A DNA stretch of 64,000 nucleotides from Thalassolituus marinus (GTDB lineage Bacteria > Pseudomonadota > Gammaproteobacteria > Pseudomonadales > Oceanobacteraceae): contig NZ_JAEDAH010000041.1 of assembly GCF_020320395.1 (NCBI RefSeq), positions 1-64,000 of the forward strand, in the 5' to 3' direction. A program made the translations under genes and the position numbers. Below the pieces are notes generated by a model. It saw nothing but the letters and a program-made list of their open reading frames with translations. It was not told where the DNA came from and did not search any database. Below are positions 36,460-45,551 of the stretch, piece after piece; the first letter of the stretch is position 1; each line of letters starts with the position of its first letter.

Positions 36460-37260
36460 TCAGGCAACAATACGCATTTCCATTTCACTCAGATGATTGA
36501 GGAACAGGGTAAAAATTTCACTCTGCTGTGAGGTATTCAGCCGCGCATGAATATTTTTCCGATGCACTTTCACTGTTCCCACACTGATACTCAGCTGACT
36601 GGCAATCGACTGCGAGCTGTGCCCCTGCAGAATCAGAGCGGTAATTTCCTGCTCACGACGCGTCAGTACACCACGACCGAATGTGCGCAGCGCCTGAGTA
36701 AGAGTGCTGCGACTACGGTCCTGCGGCAGAAAATCGTCGGCGTTGGAAATCCAGAACTGACGAATCAGTGAACACAACATGGGGAAATAGCCCTGCAGTT
36801 TATTCAGTTCTGCACGGGTAATACTGCCCAGTGATGACTTACGTCCCAGCGACAAAGTGAAGTAGCAATCTTCTTCCAGTTCCGTCACCAGGTTAATTTC
36901 ATCAATGAGATCAAACGACTGATAGCAGCTGTGAAAATATTCACTGTGCATAAAGGAATCCGGCGCAATTGCGCTGAGGCGGAACACACCTTCAGCGGCC
37001 CCCTTCTGCAGCACGTTATACACAGGATCGAGTAAATAACTTTTGCTCAGATAAGTATCCAGGGCCGGGCTGATGTCGTCACTTTCGGTATACACCAGCG
37101 CCGGCGCCGTTCCCTGCTTAAACACCACCATCAGGCAGGTATCGAACAGACACACAGAAGACAGAAAATCAGCCAGCTCTTTCGGGAAACTGGCCATACG
37201 CAGGTGATCGATCAGACCGGCCAGCTGACGCGACGATTTAACTTCGGTGGATTCAGCCAT
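36460..37260 (-). CDS. LuxR-type helix-turn-helix transcriptional regulator
   Basis: 266 residues. The C-terminal LuxR domain is clear: LTRREQEITALILQGHSSQS then IASQLSISVGTVKVHRKNIH. The N-terminal 180 residues are an unassigned sensor region without the conserved autoinducer-pocket residues I would expect of a LuxI-partner, and no luxI gene is near. Its ATG overlaps the spuC stop by 1 bp, so it is translated from the spuC message and may respond to a transamination product. Confidence 0.85.
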   Translation of the reverse strand: MAESTEVKSSRQLAGLIDHLRMASFPKELADFLSSVCLFDTCLMVVFKQGTAPALVYTESDDISPALDTYLSKSYLLDPVYNVLQKGAAEGVFRLSAIAPDSFMHSEYFHSCYQSFDLIDEINLVTELEEDCYFTLSLGRKSSLGSITRAELNKLQGYFPMLCSLIRQFWISNADDFLPQDRSRSTLTQALRTFGRGVLTRREQEITALILQGHSSQSIASQLSISVGTVKVHRKNIHARLNTSQQSEIFTLFLNHLSEMEMRIVA

Positions 37261-38630
37261 CAGATCACCCCCATGTCCTGCACTGTTTTTAACGTCAGAT
37301 CGAGACAGTGACGGGCTTTCAGGAACAGCTCATCCAGCTCCGCTTCGGTGATGACCAGCGGCGGCGACAGAATCATACGACTGCCGGTGGCACGCATAAT
37401 CAAACCGTTCTCGAAACAGTGATCACGACAGATCATGCCGATATCAATATCCGCCGGAAACGGAGTTTTAGTGGCCTTATCCATCATCAGCGCCATGCCC
37501 GCGACCAGACCTTTTTTATCGATATGGCCAACCAGCGGATGGTCCGCCAGCTCCGCCAGCTTCTGCTGGAAATACGGCGCAATGACATCACGCACACGCT
37601 CAACGATGTTTTCCTGCTGCATGATTTCGATGGTTTTTAACGCCACCGCCGCCGCAACCGGATGACCGGAATAGGTGAAGCCGTGGTTAAAATCTTCATC
37701 GTGATCAATCAGTGCATTGGCCACACGATCACCGACCGCCACTGCGGCAATCGGCAGATAACCGGACGACAGGCCCTTGGCCATGGAAATCATATCCGGC
37801 TCAATGCCGTAGGTCTGACTACCGAACCAGTTACCGGTACGGCCAAAGCCACAAATCACCTCATCCGCGACCAGCAGAATGTCGTACTTGCGACAGATAC
37901 GCTGAATTTCAGGCCAGTAGGTTTCCGGCGGCACAATCACACCACCCGCCCCCTGAATCGGTTCGCCGATAAATGCCGCTACATTATCGGGGCCGACCTG
38001 CAGAATTTTTTCTTCCAGCGCACGGGCACAAGCCAGACCAAATTCGTCTTCACTCATGTCGCCGCCTTCGCCATACCAGTAAGGCTGGCGAATACGCTCA
38101 ATACCCGGCACCAGAGGCGCGCCCTGCTTATGCATACCACCCATACCGCCAAGGCTGGCCCCAGCCAGTGTACTGCCGTGGTAGGCATTCTCACGGGCAA
38201 TAAGGATGTTGCGATAGGGTTTACCCTTGATCGCCCAGTAATGACGCGCCAGACGCATAATGGTGTCGATCGCTTCGGAGCCGGAGTTGGCAAAGAAAAT
38301 ATGATTGAGGTCGCCCGGCGTCACCTCGGCAATGGCTTTTGCCAGTGCTGCTGCCGGACCATGAGTGGTCTGGAAGAAGGTGTTGTAATACGGCAGTACC
38401 CGCATCTGTTCGTTAGCAACATCCGCCAGTTCGGTACGGCCATACCCCAGGTTTACACACCACAGACCAGCCATGCCGTCGATGATCTTCTGTCCACCTT
38501 CATCCCAGATATAGACGCCTTCGGCGCGGGTAATCACCCGGGCGCCTTTCTTATTCAGGCGGCCGCTGTTAGTGAAAGGGTGCAGGTGGTGCAGGGCATC
38601 CTCGTGCTGAATCGCTGACTGTGGGCTCAT
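37260..38630 (-). CDS. spuC: Putrescine:pyruvate aminotransferase (SpuC-like)
   Basis: Class III PLP transaminase, 456 residues from the ATG at 38630 (GGAG upstream). It closely resembles Pseudomonas SpuC: GVYIWDEGGQKIIDGMAGLW, PYWYGEGGDMS, EPIQGAGGVIVPPETYWP, the PLP aspartate in ADEVICGFGRTG and the PLP lysine in SMAKGLSSGYLPI. SpuC passes the amino group of putrescine to pyruvate and yields 4-aminobutanal. Two TGTGATCACA sites lie 27-50 bp before the start. A LuxR-type regulator overlaps its stop. Confidence 0.88.
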   Translation of the reverse strand: MSPQSAIQHEDALHHLHPFTNSGRLNKKGARVITRAEGVYIWDEGGQKIIDGMAGLWCVNLGYGRTELADVANEQMRVLPYYNTFFQTTHGPAAALAKAIAEVTPGDLNHIFFANSGSEAIDTIMRLARHYWAIKGKPYRNILIARENAYHGSTLAGASLGGMGGMHKQGAPLVPGIERIRQPYWYGEGGDMSEDEFGLACARALEEKILQVGPDNVAAFIGEPIQGAGGVIVPPETYWPEIQRICRKYDILLVADEVICGFGRTGNWFGSQTYGIEPDMISMAKGLSSGYLPIAAVAVGDRVANALIDHDEDFNHGFTYSGHPVAAAVALKTIEIMQQENIVERVRDVIAPYFQQKLAELADHPLVGHIDKKGLVAGMALMMDKATKTPFPADIDIGMICRDHCFENGLIMRATGSRMILSPPLVITEAELDELFLKARHCLDLTLKTVQDMGVI

Positions 38631-38656
38631 GGCACACTCCGGTAGAGTATTCAAAA

Positions 38657-38666
38657 TGTGATCACA
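38657..38666. promoter_or_regulatory. GntR-type operator core 1 upstream of spuC
   Basis: Perfect palindrome TGTGATCACA, same core as at 35692-35701. It is 26 bp upstream of the spuC start and 14 bp centre-to-centre from the second copy. Confidence 0.75.
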
Positions 38667-38670
38667 ATTC

Positions 38671-38680
38671 TGTGATCACA
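38671..38680. promoter_or_regulatory. GntR-type operator core 2 upstream of spuC
   Basis: Second TGTGATCACA in tandem with the site at 38657. Spacing of 14 bp is about one and a third helical turns, so two dimers would lie on different faces. Confidence 0.75.
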
Positions 38681-38745
38681 AAATGCTTTGTGCAATAGCA
38701 GGACAGACAATGGCCCGGATTGTCAGCTTTGCTATTCAGGCCAGA

Positions 38746-39237
38746 TCAGCCTTTTCGGTACTCCACCGGTAATTCCAGACTTTCCTTAACTTCTTCCATA
38801 ACAATGTAGCTCTTGGAGTTTTTCACCCCCGGCAATGTCAGCAGCATATCGCCCAGCAACGCGCGGTACTCCGACATGCCATTAATGCGCGCTTTAATCA
38901 GATAGTCAGCATCACCCGATACCAGATGGCACTCCAGGATATAGGGCAGCTGCCTGACGGCTTCGCTGAATTTCATAAAGGCATCAGGAGACTGGTAAGA
39001 CAATGATATTTCGACAAAAACCAGCATGTTGTAGCCCAGTTTTTCGGGATCCAGATGGGCATGATAACCGGTGATATAGCCCTCTTTTTCCAATCGTTTC
39101 ACCCGCTCTATACAAGGGGTTGAGCTCAGCCCGACTTTATCCGCCAGATCAACATAACTGATGCGACCATCACGCTGCAGGGCACGCAGGATGCTTATGT
39201 CCAGTTTGTCCAGAGGCCGTTTTTTAGCATAACTCAT
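38746..39237 (-). CDS. Lrp/AsnC family regulator, likely DadR-type
   Basis: 163 residues from the ATG at 39237: N-terminal helix-turn-helix (LDISILRALQRDGRISYVDL, VGLSSTPCIERVKRL) and a C-terminal RAM domain. It is divergent from dadA-ridA-dadX, the order seen for the Pseudomonas alanine-responsive regulator DadR. It probably senses alanine and switches on the dad operon (inference from order). Confidence 0.88.
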   Translation of the reverse strand: MSYAKKRPLDKLDISILRALQRDGRISYVDLADKVGLSSTPCIERVKRLEKEGYITGYHAHLDPEKLGYNMLVFVEISLSYQSPDAFMKFSEAVRQLPYILECHLVSGDADYLIKARINGMSEYRALLGDMLLTLPGVKNSKSYIVMEEVKESLELPVEYRKG

Positions 39238-39370
39238 AAAAGTTAAATCCACTTTTTAAAAATAATTTCCCAGTTTTTTACGCTTTTTAATTAAAAACTT
39301 CAAAGCTTTCCTCTGGCAAAAAACACCTAGACTGGTGATATCTGATTCTGAACTTTTTCCTGAGGCACGT

Positions 39371-40627
39371 ATGAAAATTCTGGTTCTTGGCAGCGGTGTT
39401 ATCGGCGTTACCAGCGCCTGGTATCTGGCAAAGGCCGGACATGAGGTCACGGTTGTCGATCGTCTGGAAACGCCAGCGACGGAAGCCAGCTACGCCAATG
39501 CCGGTATGCTGTCTTTCGACTATTCCACGCCATGGGGTTCGGCCGATGTCCCACTGAAAGTTATGAAGTGGATGCTGCAGGATATTTCACCGCTGTATTT
39601 CAGCCTGAAAGATTTTGATGCCAACACCCTGCGTTTCATGACCCGCATGCTGGGGCAGTGCAACACCCGCGCCTTTGATATCAACAAGGAACGTATGCTT
39701 CGTGTAGCACGCTACAGCGCACAGTGCTTCCGTGAACTGAACAATGAAGTATCACTGGATTACGACCTGCGCATGAAAGGCACACTGGAGGTGTTCCGCA
39801 GCCAGAAGGAAATGGATGCTGCCAGTGGCGACATCGCTATTCTGCAACGCTGTCAGGTTCCCCACAAACTGGTCGATGTAGCCGAATGCATTGAACGGGA
39901 ACCAGCGCTGGCCAACGTCCGCGAGAAAATCGTTGGCGGCTTATTTCTGCCCGGCGATGGCACCGGCGACTGCTACAAGTTCACCAACGGTCTGGCAGAA
40001 GAATGCCGCAAGCTGGGTGTCACCTTTCTGATGGAAACGGATATTCAGTCGATTGAAACCGCCAAAGGCAAAGTCACCTGCGTGAAAACCTCCGCCGGTG
40101 AATTACGCGCCGATAAATACGTGGTTGCCCTGGGCAGCTATTCGCCATTCCTACTCAGCAAAATTGGTATTCAGGTGCCGGTTTATCCGCTCAAAGGTTA
40201 CTCACTAACCATGCCGATTATTGATGCCGACAAGGCACCAGTGTCCACCGTTATGGACCAGAAATACAAAGTGGCAGTAACACGCTTTGATGATCGTATC
40301 CGCGTTGGTGGCATCGCTGAAATTGCCAGCTACAACAAAGAACTCAGCGATAAACGTCGGGCAGCCATTGAATTTTCAGTACGGGATTTGTTTCCCGGTG
40401 GCGGCGATGTTGAAGCCGCAGAATTCTGGACCGGCCTGCGCCCCATGACACCTGACAGCGTGCCGGTACTGGGCGAAACCCGCTACGACAATTTAATTCT
40501 TAACACCGGCCACGGCACCCTTGGCTGGACCATGTCGCTGGGCGCATCAAAATTCGTTGCTGACATTGTCAGTGGCAACACCCCCGATATCGACCCTGCC
40601 GGGCTGTCTGTCGCGCGCTACGGCTGA
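39371..40627 (+). CDS. dadA: D-amino acid dehydrogenase
   Basis: Membrane-associated FAD enzyme that turns D-alanine and other D-amino acids into keto acids, feeding electrons to the quinone pool. 418 residues from the ATG at 39371 (TGAGG upstream). FAD site MKILVLGSGVIGVTSAWYLA, then EASYANAGMLSFDYSTPWG and the C-terminal LNTGHGTLGWTMSLGASK typical of DadA. It heads a dadA-ridA-alr run opposite an Lrp-type regulator. Confidence 0.95.
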   Translation: MKILVLGSGVIGVTSAWYLAKAGHEVTVVDRLETPATEASYANAGMLSFDYSTPWGSADVPLKVMKWMLQDISPLYFSLKDFDANTLRFMTRMLGQCNTRAFDINKERMLRVARYSAQCFRELNNEVSLDYDLRMKGTLEVFRSQKEMDAASGDIAILQRCQVPHKLVDVAECIEREPALANVREKIVGGLFLPGDGTGDCYKFTNGLAEECRKLGVTFLMETDIQSIETAKGKVTCVKTSAGELRADKYVVALGSYSPFLLSKIGIQVPVYPLKGYSLTMPIIDADKAPVSTVMDQKYKVAVTRFDDRIRVGGIAEIASYNKELSDKRRAAIEFSVRDLFPGGGDVEAAEFWTGLRPMTPDSVPVLGETRYDNLILNTGHGTLGWTMSLGASKFVADIVSGNTPDIDPAGLSVARYG

Positions 40628-40658
40628 ATCCACCCCGCATTTATTCAGGAGACATCTT

Positions 40659-41042
40659 ATGACTGAAAAAACCATCATCGCCACTGCCAATGCACCCGCA
40701 GCCATCGGCACTTATTCTCAGGCCGTTAAAGTCGGCAATACCGTTTATTTCTCCGGCCAGATTCCACTCAACCCGCAAACAATGGAAATGGTCAGCGAAT
40801 CATTCGAGGCCCAGGCAGTGCAGGTATTTAACAACCTGAAAGCGGTGGCTGAAGCCGCCGGTGGTTCACTGAATGACTTCGTTAAGATCACGGTGCTGCT
40901 GTCCGACCTGAAATACTTCGCCGAAGTGAACAGCATTATGACGACCTTTTTCGATGAACCTTATCCGGCCCGTGCTGCCTATGCGGTCAAGGCATTGCCA
41001 AAGGATGCCGACATTGAAATCGAAGCCATTATGGTTGTCTGA
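40659..41042 (+). CDS. ridA: RidA family enamine/imine deaminase
   Basis: 127 residues from the ATG at 40659 (GGAG upstream). It has the RidA signature YSQAVKVGNTVYFSGQIPLN, the substrate arginine in YPARAAYAVKALPKDADIEIE, and normal length. RidA hydrolyses reactive imines released by PLP and flavin enzymes. Its place between dadA and the alanine racemase gene fits clean-up of 2-iminopropionate. Confidence 0.95.
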   Translation: MTEKTIIATANAPAAIGTYSQAVKVGNTVYFSGQIPLNPQTMEMVSESFEAQAVQVFNNLKAVAEAAGGSLNDFVKITVLLSDLKYFAEVNSIMTTFFDEPYPARAAYAVKALPKDADIEIEAIMVV

Positions 41043-41052
41043 GGTAAGCACT

Positions 41053-42162
41053 ATGGCCCGTCCTGCCACCGTTACCATTGATCTTGAAGCCATCGCCCAC
41101 AATTATCGTCTGGCAAAATCGCTGGCACCGGAACAGCAGGCGCTGGCCGTTGTTAAAGCCAATGCCTATGGCCATGGCGCGGTGCCGGTGGCACGTAAAC
41201 TGGAAAGCGAAGCCGATGCCTTTGCCGTTGCCTGCATCGAAGAAGCGGCCGAACTGCGCGTCGCCGGTATTCGTAAACCTATCCTGTTGCTGGAAGGGTT
41301 TTTCAGCGCCGATGAGCTGAACTATATCAGCGAACACAATCTGTGGACTGCCGTACATAATCAGCAGCAGATTGATGCCATCACCAGCGCGAGCATAAAA
41401 AAACCGCTGCATATCTGGCTGAAACTGGACACTGGCATGCATCGGCTCGGCTTCTCTGCCGCCGAATACCCTGCTGCCTGGCAACAGTTAAAAGCACTGC
41501 CACAGGTCGCCAGCATTACTCTGATGAGCCACTTCAGCAGTGCCGATGATCCGCACAGTCCGGTAACCGCAGCACAGCTGCAATGTCTGGATGATATATC
41601 GCGCCAGTGTCCTTCACCCGTCAGTATTGCCAATTCGGCTGGCACCCTGATTCACAGCAGCGCTCACCGTCAGTGGCAGCGTCCGGGGATTATGCTTTAC
41701 GGCTCTTCTCCTTTTGCTGAGGGACAGGCCATTGATCAGCAACTGCGCCCGGCCATGACCCTGAGCACAGAAATTATTGCTGTGCATGACTTACAGCCCG
41801 GCGATGCGGTGGGTTACAGCGGCACCTTTGTCTGCGATAAAGCCACCCGTGTCGGCACAATTGCCATGGGCTATGCCGATGGTTACCCTCGTCAGGCGAA
41901 GACCGGCACACCGGTAATTGTTAACGGTCAGCGCACACGCATTATTGGCCGGGTATCGATGGACATGATCACCGTCGACCTGACCGGTATTAATGCCGGC
42001 ATTGGTGATCCGGTTGAGTTATGGGGCAAGCAATTACTGGCCAACGAAGTAGCCCCCTGCTGCGATACCATTTCCTATACTCTGTTTACCGGTATCACCC
42101 GCCGGGTACATCATCGCTACACAGGTCAACGATCATCCGGCGGATTGCTGACGGCCGTATAG
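41053..42162 (+). CDS. dadX: Alanine racemase, catabolic type
   Basis: PLP racemase, 369 residues from the ATG at 41053 (GAGG upstream). PLP lysine in AVVKANAYGHGAVPVA, the second catalytic tyrosine in VGYSGTFVC, and IGRVSMDMITVDLT. In the dad operon the racemase converts L-alanine to D-alanine, which DadA then oxidises. The operon ends at a strong terminator 60 bp on. Confidence 0.95.
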   Translation: MARPATVTIDLEAIAHNYRLAKSLAPEQQALAVVKANAYGHGAVPVARKLESEADAFAVACIEEAAELRVAGIRKPILLLEGFFSADELNYISEHNLWTAVHNQQQIDAITSASIKKPLHIWLKLDTGMHRLGFSAAEYPAAWQQLKALPQVASITLMSHFSSADDPHSPVTAAQLQCLDDISRQCPSPVSIANSAGTLIHSSAHRQWQRPGIMLYGSSPFAEGQAIDQQLRPAMTLSTEIIAVHDLQPGDAVGYSGTFVCDKATRVGTIAMGYADGYPRQAKTGTPVIVNGQRTRIIGRVSMDMITVDLTGINAGIGDPVELWGKQLLANEVAPCCDTISYTLFTGITRRVHHRYTGQRSSGGLLTAV

Positions 42163-42221
42163 AACCATTGCAGCCAGAATCTGGTACTGAGCCTTATCCG
42201 GCTCTGATTTAAAAAACCAAT

Positions 42222-42257
42222 AAAAAACCCCGATAAATTGCTTTATCGGGGTTTTTT
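42222..42257. terminator. Bidirectional rho-independent terminator between dadX and potF copy 3
   Basis: Symmetrical stem of 16 bp (A6 then CCCCGATAAA, with its complement ending in T6) and a 4-base loop. It serves the convergent dadX and binding-protein genes. Confidence 0.95.
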
Positions 42258-42270
42258 ATTGCCTGAATAC

Positions 42271-43359
42271 TCAGCGTCCGGTTTTTATATTGGTCCACTC
42301 TCGGGTAAGTAGCCTGTCGAATTTCAGTGAATGGGATGCCTGAGTAAACAACTTTTCTTTTACTTCAGCACCCGGATAAATTCCCGGATTGGTCTTCACA
42401 TCATCGGACAACAGCGCATCAACCTTCGTATTCGGAACGGCGAAATATACATAGTTAGAAATATCCGCTGCAGCCTGAGGGGTCAGAATAAAGTCGATAA
42501 GCTGGTATGCAGCATCAATATGACCAGCATCGGCTGGAATGGCCATCAGATCGAACCACAACAGAGTGCCTTCTTTCGGAATTGCGTAATCAATGGCAAT
42601 GCCATTGCCCGCTTCTTCGGCACGACCAGCGGCCTGCAGAACATCGCCGTTATAACCCAGCGCAAGACAGATTTCGCCACTGGCCAGATCGGCAATATAC
42701 CGACTGGAATGGAAATAACGATACTGAGCTGCGTTGGCTTTGAGCAGAGCAGCAGCCTGTTGCAGGCCACTTTTGCTTTCCGAATTCGGATCAAGACCGA
42801 GATAGTTCAGTGCGATACCGGTAATTTCCGCAGGCGAATCCAGAATCGCAATACCACAATCCTGTAACTTAGCTGACAGTTCCGGATTGAACACCAGATC
42901 CAGCGTGTCAGCTGGTAACTCGCCAAGACGTTTTTTAATTTCCGCAACGTTGTAGCCCAGACCAATCGTCCCCCAGGCGTACGGTACGCCAAAGCGGTTA
43001 TCGGGGTCATTGATCGCTACCTTGGCCAGAAGATCGGCATCGAGATTGGCATAGTTTTTCAGACGGGATTTATCTATCTCTGCGTATACACCCGCTTTAA
43101 TCTGGCGTTCAAGAAAGGAATTACTGGGCACCACCACATCAAATCCGGAGCGACCCGGCATCAGTTTAGCTTCCAGCATTTCATTGGAATCGAACACGCT
43201 GTAGTTCACTTTAATGTCTGACTCTTTCTCAAAGCGTTCGATCGCCTGAGGGTCAATGTAGTCCGACCAGTTAAACAGATTCACAATATTTTCAGCCTGA
43301 ACGGCTGACGAGCAGGCTGCTGCCATAATGGCTGCAGAGAATGTTTTTCTAAGCTTCAT
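42271..43359 (-). CDS. potF: Polyamine ABC transporter substrate-binding protein (PotF-like, copy 3)
   Basis: 362 residues with a signal peptide ending near SSAVQAE. It keeps LFNWSDYIDPQAI, VFDSNEMLEAKLMPG and AWGTIGLGYN but is the most diverged of the three copies, so ligand preference may differ. It has no linked transporter genes and lies just downstream of the agmatinase gene, on the same strand, separated by a long stem-loop. Confidence 0.92.
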   Translation of the reverse strand: MKLRKTFSAAIMAAACSSAVQAENIVNLFNWSDYIDPQAIERFEKESDIKVNYSVFDSNEMLEAKLMPGRSGFDVVVPSNSFLERQIKAGVYAEIDKSRLKNYANLDADLLAKVAINDPDNRFGVPYAWGTIGLGYNVAEIKKRLGELPADTLDLVFNPELSAKLQDCGIAILDSPAEITGIALNYLGLDPNSESKSGLQQAAALLKANAAQYRYFHSSRYIADLASGEICLALGYNGDVLQAAGRAEEAGNGIAIDYAIPKEGTLLWFDLMAIPADAGHIDAAYQLIDFILTPQAAADISNYVYFAVPNTKVDALLSDDVKTNPGIYPGAEVKEKLFTQASHSLKFDRLLTREWTNIKTGR

Positions 43360-43431
43360 GGTTCTTTTCTCATAGTCAGGTAAGAGCCGTCATGAAGACA
43401 AGAGAGCGTATTTTATTCGTTATATTAATGT

Positions 43432-43465
43432 CCGCTGAAAACGGGCCTTCCTCCGTTTTCAGCGG
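43432..43465 (-). terminator. Stem-loop between agmatinase and potF copy 3
   Basis: Perfect 13 bp stem CCGCTGAAAACGG/CCGTTTTCAGCGG with an 8-base loop. No T-run on either strand. It probably ends or stabilises the speB message. Confidence 0.6.
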
Positions 43466-43550
43466 TCAGAGCGATGAACAACAAGAACCAGAATACGCAT
43501 CAATGCATGTTCAATACGCCGTCTGATTCCTGTTCGACAAAGCCCCGATA

Positions 43551-44492
43551 TCAGCGACTGGCGGCCAGTGCGTAAAGAAACTCCAGCGCCAGCGTGGCAC
43601 CGGCCAGAGAGGTAATTTCTGCATGGTCATAGGCTGGCGCAACTTCCACCACATCCATACCTTTCAGATTCAGCCCCTGCAAACCGCGAATCACTTTCAG
43701 TGCGAAATCACTGGTAAGGCCAGCCAGTACCGGCGTTCCTGTACCCGGAGCAAACGCCGGGTCCAGTGCATCAATATCAAAGCTGACATACACCGGCTTA
43801 TCACCAACGCGTTGCTTAATACGTTCCAGCGTTCCGGCCCATCCCAGGTCATTGGCTTGCGCCGCATCAATGACTTCGAACGGATGGTTCTCAGTTTCAT
43901 AGGCGGTACGAATACCAATCTGAATGGAATGCTCTGTATCGAGCAGACCTTCCTGCACCGCGTGATGAAACAGCGTACCGTGATCGTAAGCGCTGCCACC
44001 GTCATAGGTGTCGGTATGAGCATCAAAATGCACCAGCGCCAGCGGGCCGTGCTTTGCTGCTACCTCGCGAATGACCGGCAGCGCGATAAAATGATCACCG
44101 CCAAATACCAGTGATGTTTTACCGCTGCCAACAATGGCTCGTACGGCCGCCTGCAGGTTGTCGACCATGGTTTGTGGTTCACCATGTTTAAAATCGACGT
44201 TGCCGGCATCTTCTACTTTCAGACGATCGTCCAGGGCAAAATCCCACGGCCAGCGCGCGCCTTCCCACACCAGGTTGGCAGACGCTGCTCGTACACCCGC
44301 AGGCCCGAAACGCGCCCCCGGGCGACCGGAGGTTGCCATGTCAAACGGTACCCCCAGCACAATGACGTCAGCGTCACTGTTGCTGATATCACGGGTTACC
44401 GGACACTGCATAAAGGTCATGCCCAGACCGGCGTAAATCGCCAGATCAGCATTGGCGGTAACGCTGTTACCGCCGGAATCTGCGCCACTCAT
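43551..44492 (-). CDS. speB: Agmatinase
   Basis: Binuclear manganese ureohydrolase that turns agmatine into putrescine and urea. 313 residues, with the three metal motifs GGDHF, HFDAHTDTYDGG and DIDALDPAFAPGTGTPV. Long stretches match E. coli SpeB (VPFDMATSGRPGARFGP, GMDVVEVAPAYDHAEIT). A guanidinobutyrase is the main alternative. It is divergent from a LysR gene, which probably controls it. Confidence 0.93.
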   Translation of the reverse strand: MSGADSGGNSVTANADLAIYAGLGMTFMQCPVTRDISNSDADVIVLGVPFDMATSGRPGARFGPAGVRAASANLVWEGARWPWDFALDDRLKVEDAGNVDFKHGEPQTMVDNLQAAVRAIVGSGKTSLVFGGDHFIALPVIREVAAKHGPLALVHFDAHTDTYDGGSAYDHGTLFHHAVQEGLLDTEHSIQIGIRTAYETENHPFEVIDAAQANDLGWAGTLERIKQRVGDKPVYVSFDIDALDPAFAPGTGTPVLAGLTSDFALKVIRGLQGLNLKGMDVVEVAPAYDHAEITSLAGATLALEFLYALAASR

Positions 44493-44583
44493 ATTCTTGC
44501 TCCTGATTGATCAGAAATGATTCATTACAAAGCAGACTAACCCCTGCCCATGAATGAGTAAAATGAATAGTATGTGTGCTTAA

Positions 44584-44598
44584 ATGCATAGCATGCAT
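44584..44598. promoter_or_regulatory. ATGCAT direct/inverted repeat between speB and lysR
   Basis: Two ATGCAT palindromes separated by AGC, forming a 15 bp symmetric site just before the LysR start. It could be the autoregulatory site of the LysR protein. Confidence 0.4.
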
Positions 44599-44613
44599 AC
44601 CATGGAGACCAAT

Positions 44614-45516
44614 ATGTCGCCTGCGAATTTTGATCTTAATCTGCTCCGGGTATTCGAAGCTCTGGTGTCCGAATCCCATGTCACCCGTGCCAGTGAGCGT
44701 CTGTTTCTCAGTCAGTCCGCCACCAGCCATGCGCTGAATCGTCTGCGTGAACAACTTAACGACCCGATTCTGATTCGTTGTGGCAGTGGCTTACAGCCTA
44801 CGCCGCGCGCGTTGTCGATGCTGGCCGATGTGCGTCACATTCTGCGCCGGGTCGATAACACCCTGAATCAGCCGACAGAGTTTGACCCGACCACCAGCGA
44901 GCGCCACTTTACCCTCGCCGTCACCGATTTTTTTGAAGCTGTTATGTTTCCAACATTAATGCAGCAACTGGCCGACTCGGCTCCGGGGGTTGTGATCAAT
45001 CTGGAAATGATTGGTCCGGCGGCGTCCATGCAGGATCTGGAAGACGGCCGGGTGGATATGGTGGTTGGCATCGACAGCAGTGTCAGCCTGCCCGCTCACC
45101 TGATGCGCGAGCCCTGGCTCAGCGAACGCCCGGCTTGTCTTGCCGGCAGTCGCTTCACCGATATTCCCGACAGTCTGACACTGCGTCAGTACCTGGCGCT
45201 CCCTCACGTCACCATGCTTGATCAGACCGACAGCAGCACCACAGGTATTGATCGCTGGCTGGCCGGGCGCAAACAGAAGCGTCAGCATTGTGCACAGATG
45301 ATTAATTATCTGGCAGCGGCGCGTCTGGTCAGTCAACGCCGGGCGCTTCTGACGCTACCGCAACGGATGGCAGAATTATTCTGCGACTGGCTGCCGGTAA
45401 CCATGGTGAAAGCACCAGCCGCCATTCCCAGCTGGGATATGTCACTGGTGGTGCATCCACTGCAACAACAGGACAGCGGCATTCGCTGGCTGAAGGACAA
45501 AATTAAGGCCTGCTGA
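44614..45516 (+). CDS. LysR family transcriptional regulator
   Basis: 300 residues from the ATG at 44614, chosen for the GGAG 7 bases upstream; three other in-frame ATGs lie between 44584 and 44602. N-terminal helix-turn-helix FDLNLLRVFEALVSESHVTR, ASERLFLSQSATSHALNRLR, then a substrate-binding domain. It is divergent from speB, so agmatine-dependent control of speB is likely (inference). Its stop lies in the loop of a terminator. Confidence 0.9.
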   Translation: MSPANFDLNLLRVFEALVSESHVTRASERLFLSQSATSHALNRLREQLNDPILIRCGSGLQPTPRALSMLADVRHILRRVDNTLNQPTEFDPTTSERHFTLAVTDFFEAVMFPTLMQQLADSAPGVVINLEMIGPAASMQDLEDGRVDMVVGIDSSVSLPAHLMREPWLSERPACLAGSRFTDIPDSLTLRQYLALPHVTMLDQTDSSTTGIDRWLAGRKQKRQHCAQMINYLAAARLVSQRRALLTLPQRMAELFCDWLPVTMVKAPAAIPSWDMSLVVHPLQQQDSGIRWLKDKIKAC

Positions 45517-45532
45517 ATGCAGGCCTTAATTT
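45500..45532. terminator. Bidirectional terminator between lysR and puuB copy 2
   Basis: Perfect 14 bp stem AAATTAAGGCCTGC with its complement, loop TGAAT that contains the lysR stop codon. Short T-tracts on both sides. Confidence 0.82.
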
Positions 45533-45551
45533 GTGATCATAGCGAACCGGC

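Noticed and set aside
36460-37260. Quorum-sensing LuxR receptor
   Set aside because: LuxR helix-turn-helix is clear, but no luxI gene is near and the autoinducer pocket pattern was not recognised.
37662-38618. 318-codon plus-strand frame over spuC
   Set aside because: Shadow of the SpuC transaminase, which has all family motifs in the other strand.
38657-38680. CRP/Vfr site upstream of spuC
   Set aside because: TGTGATCACA lacks the 6 bp spacer between TGTGA and TCACA required for CRP; the contiguous palindrome fits GntR/FadR-type operators better.
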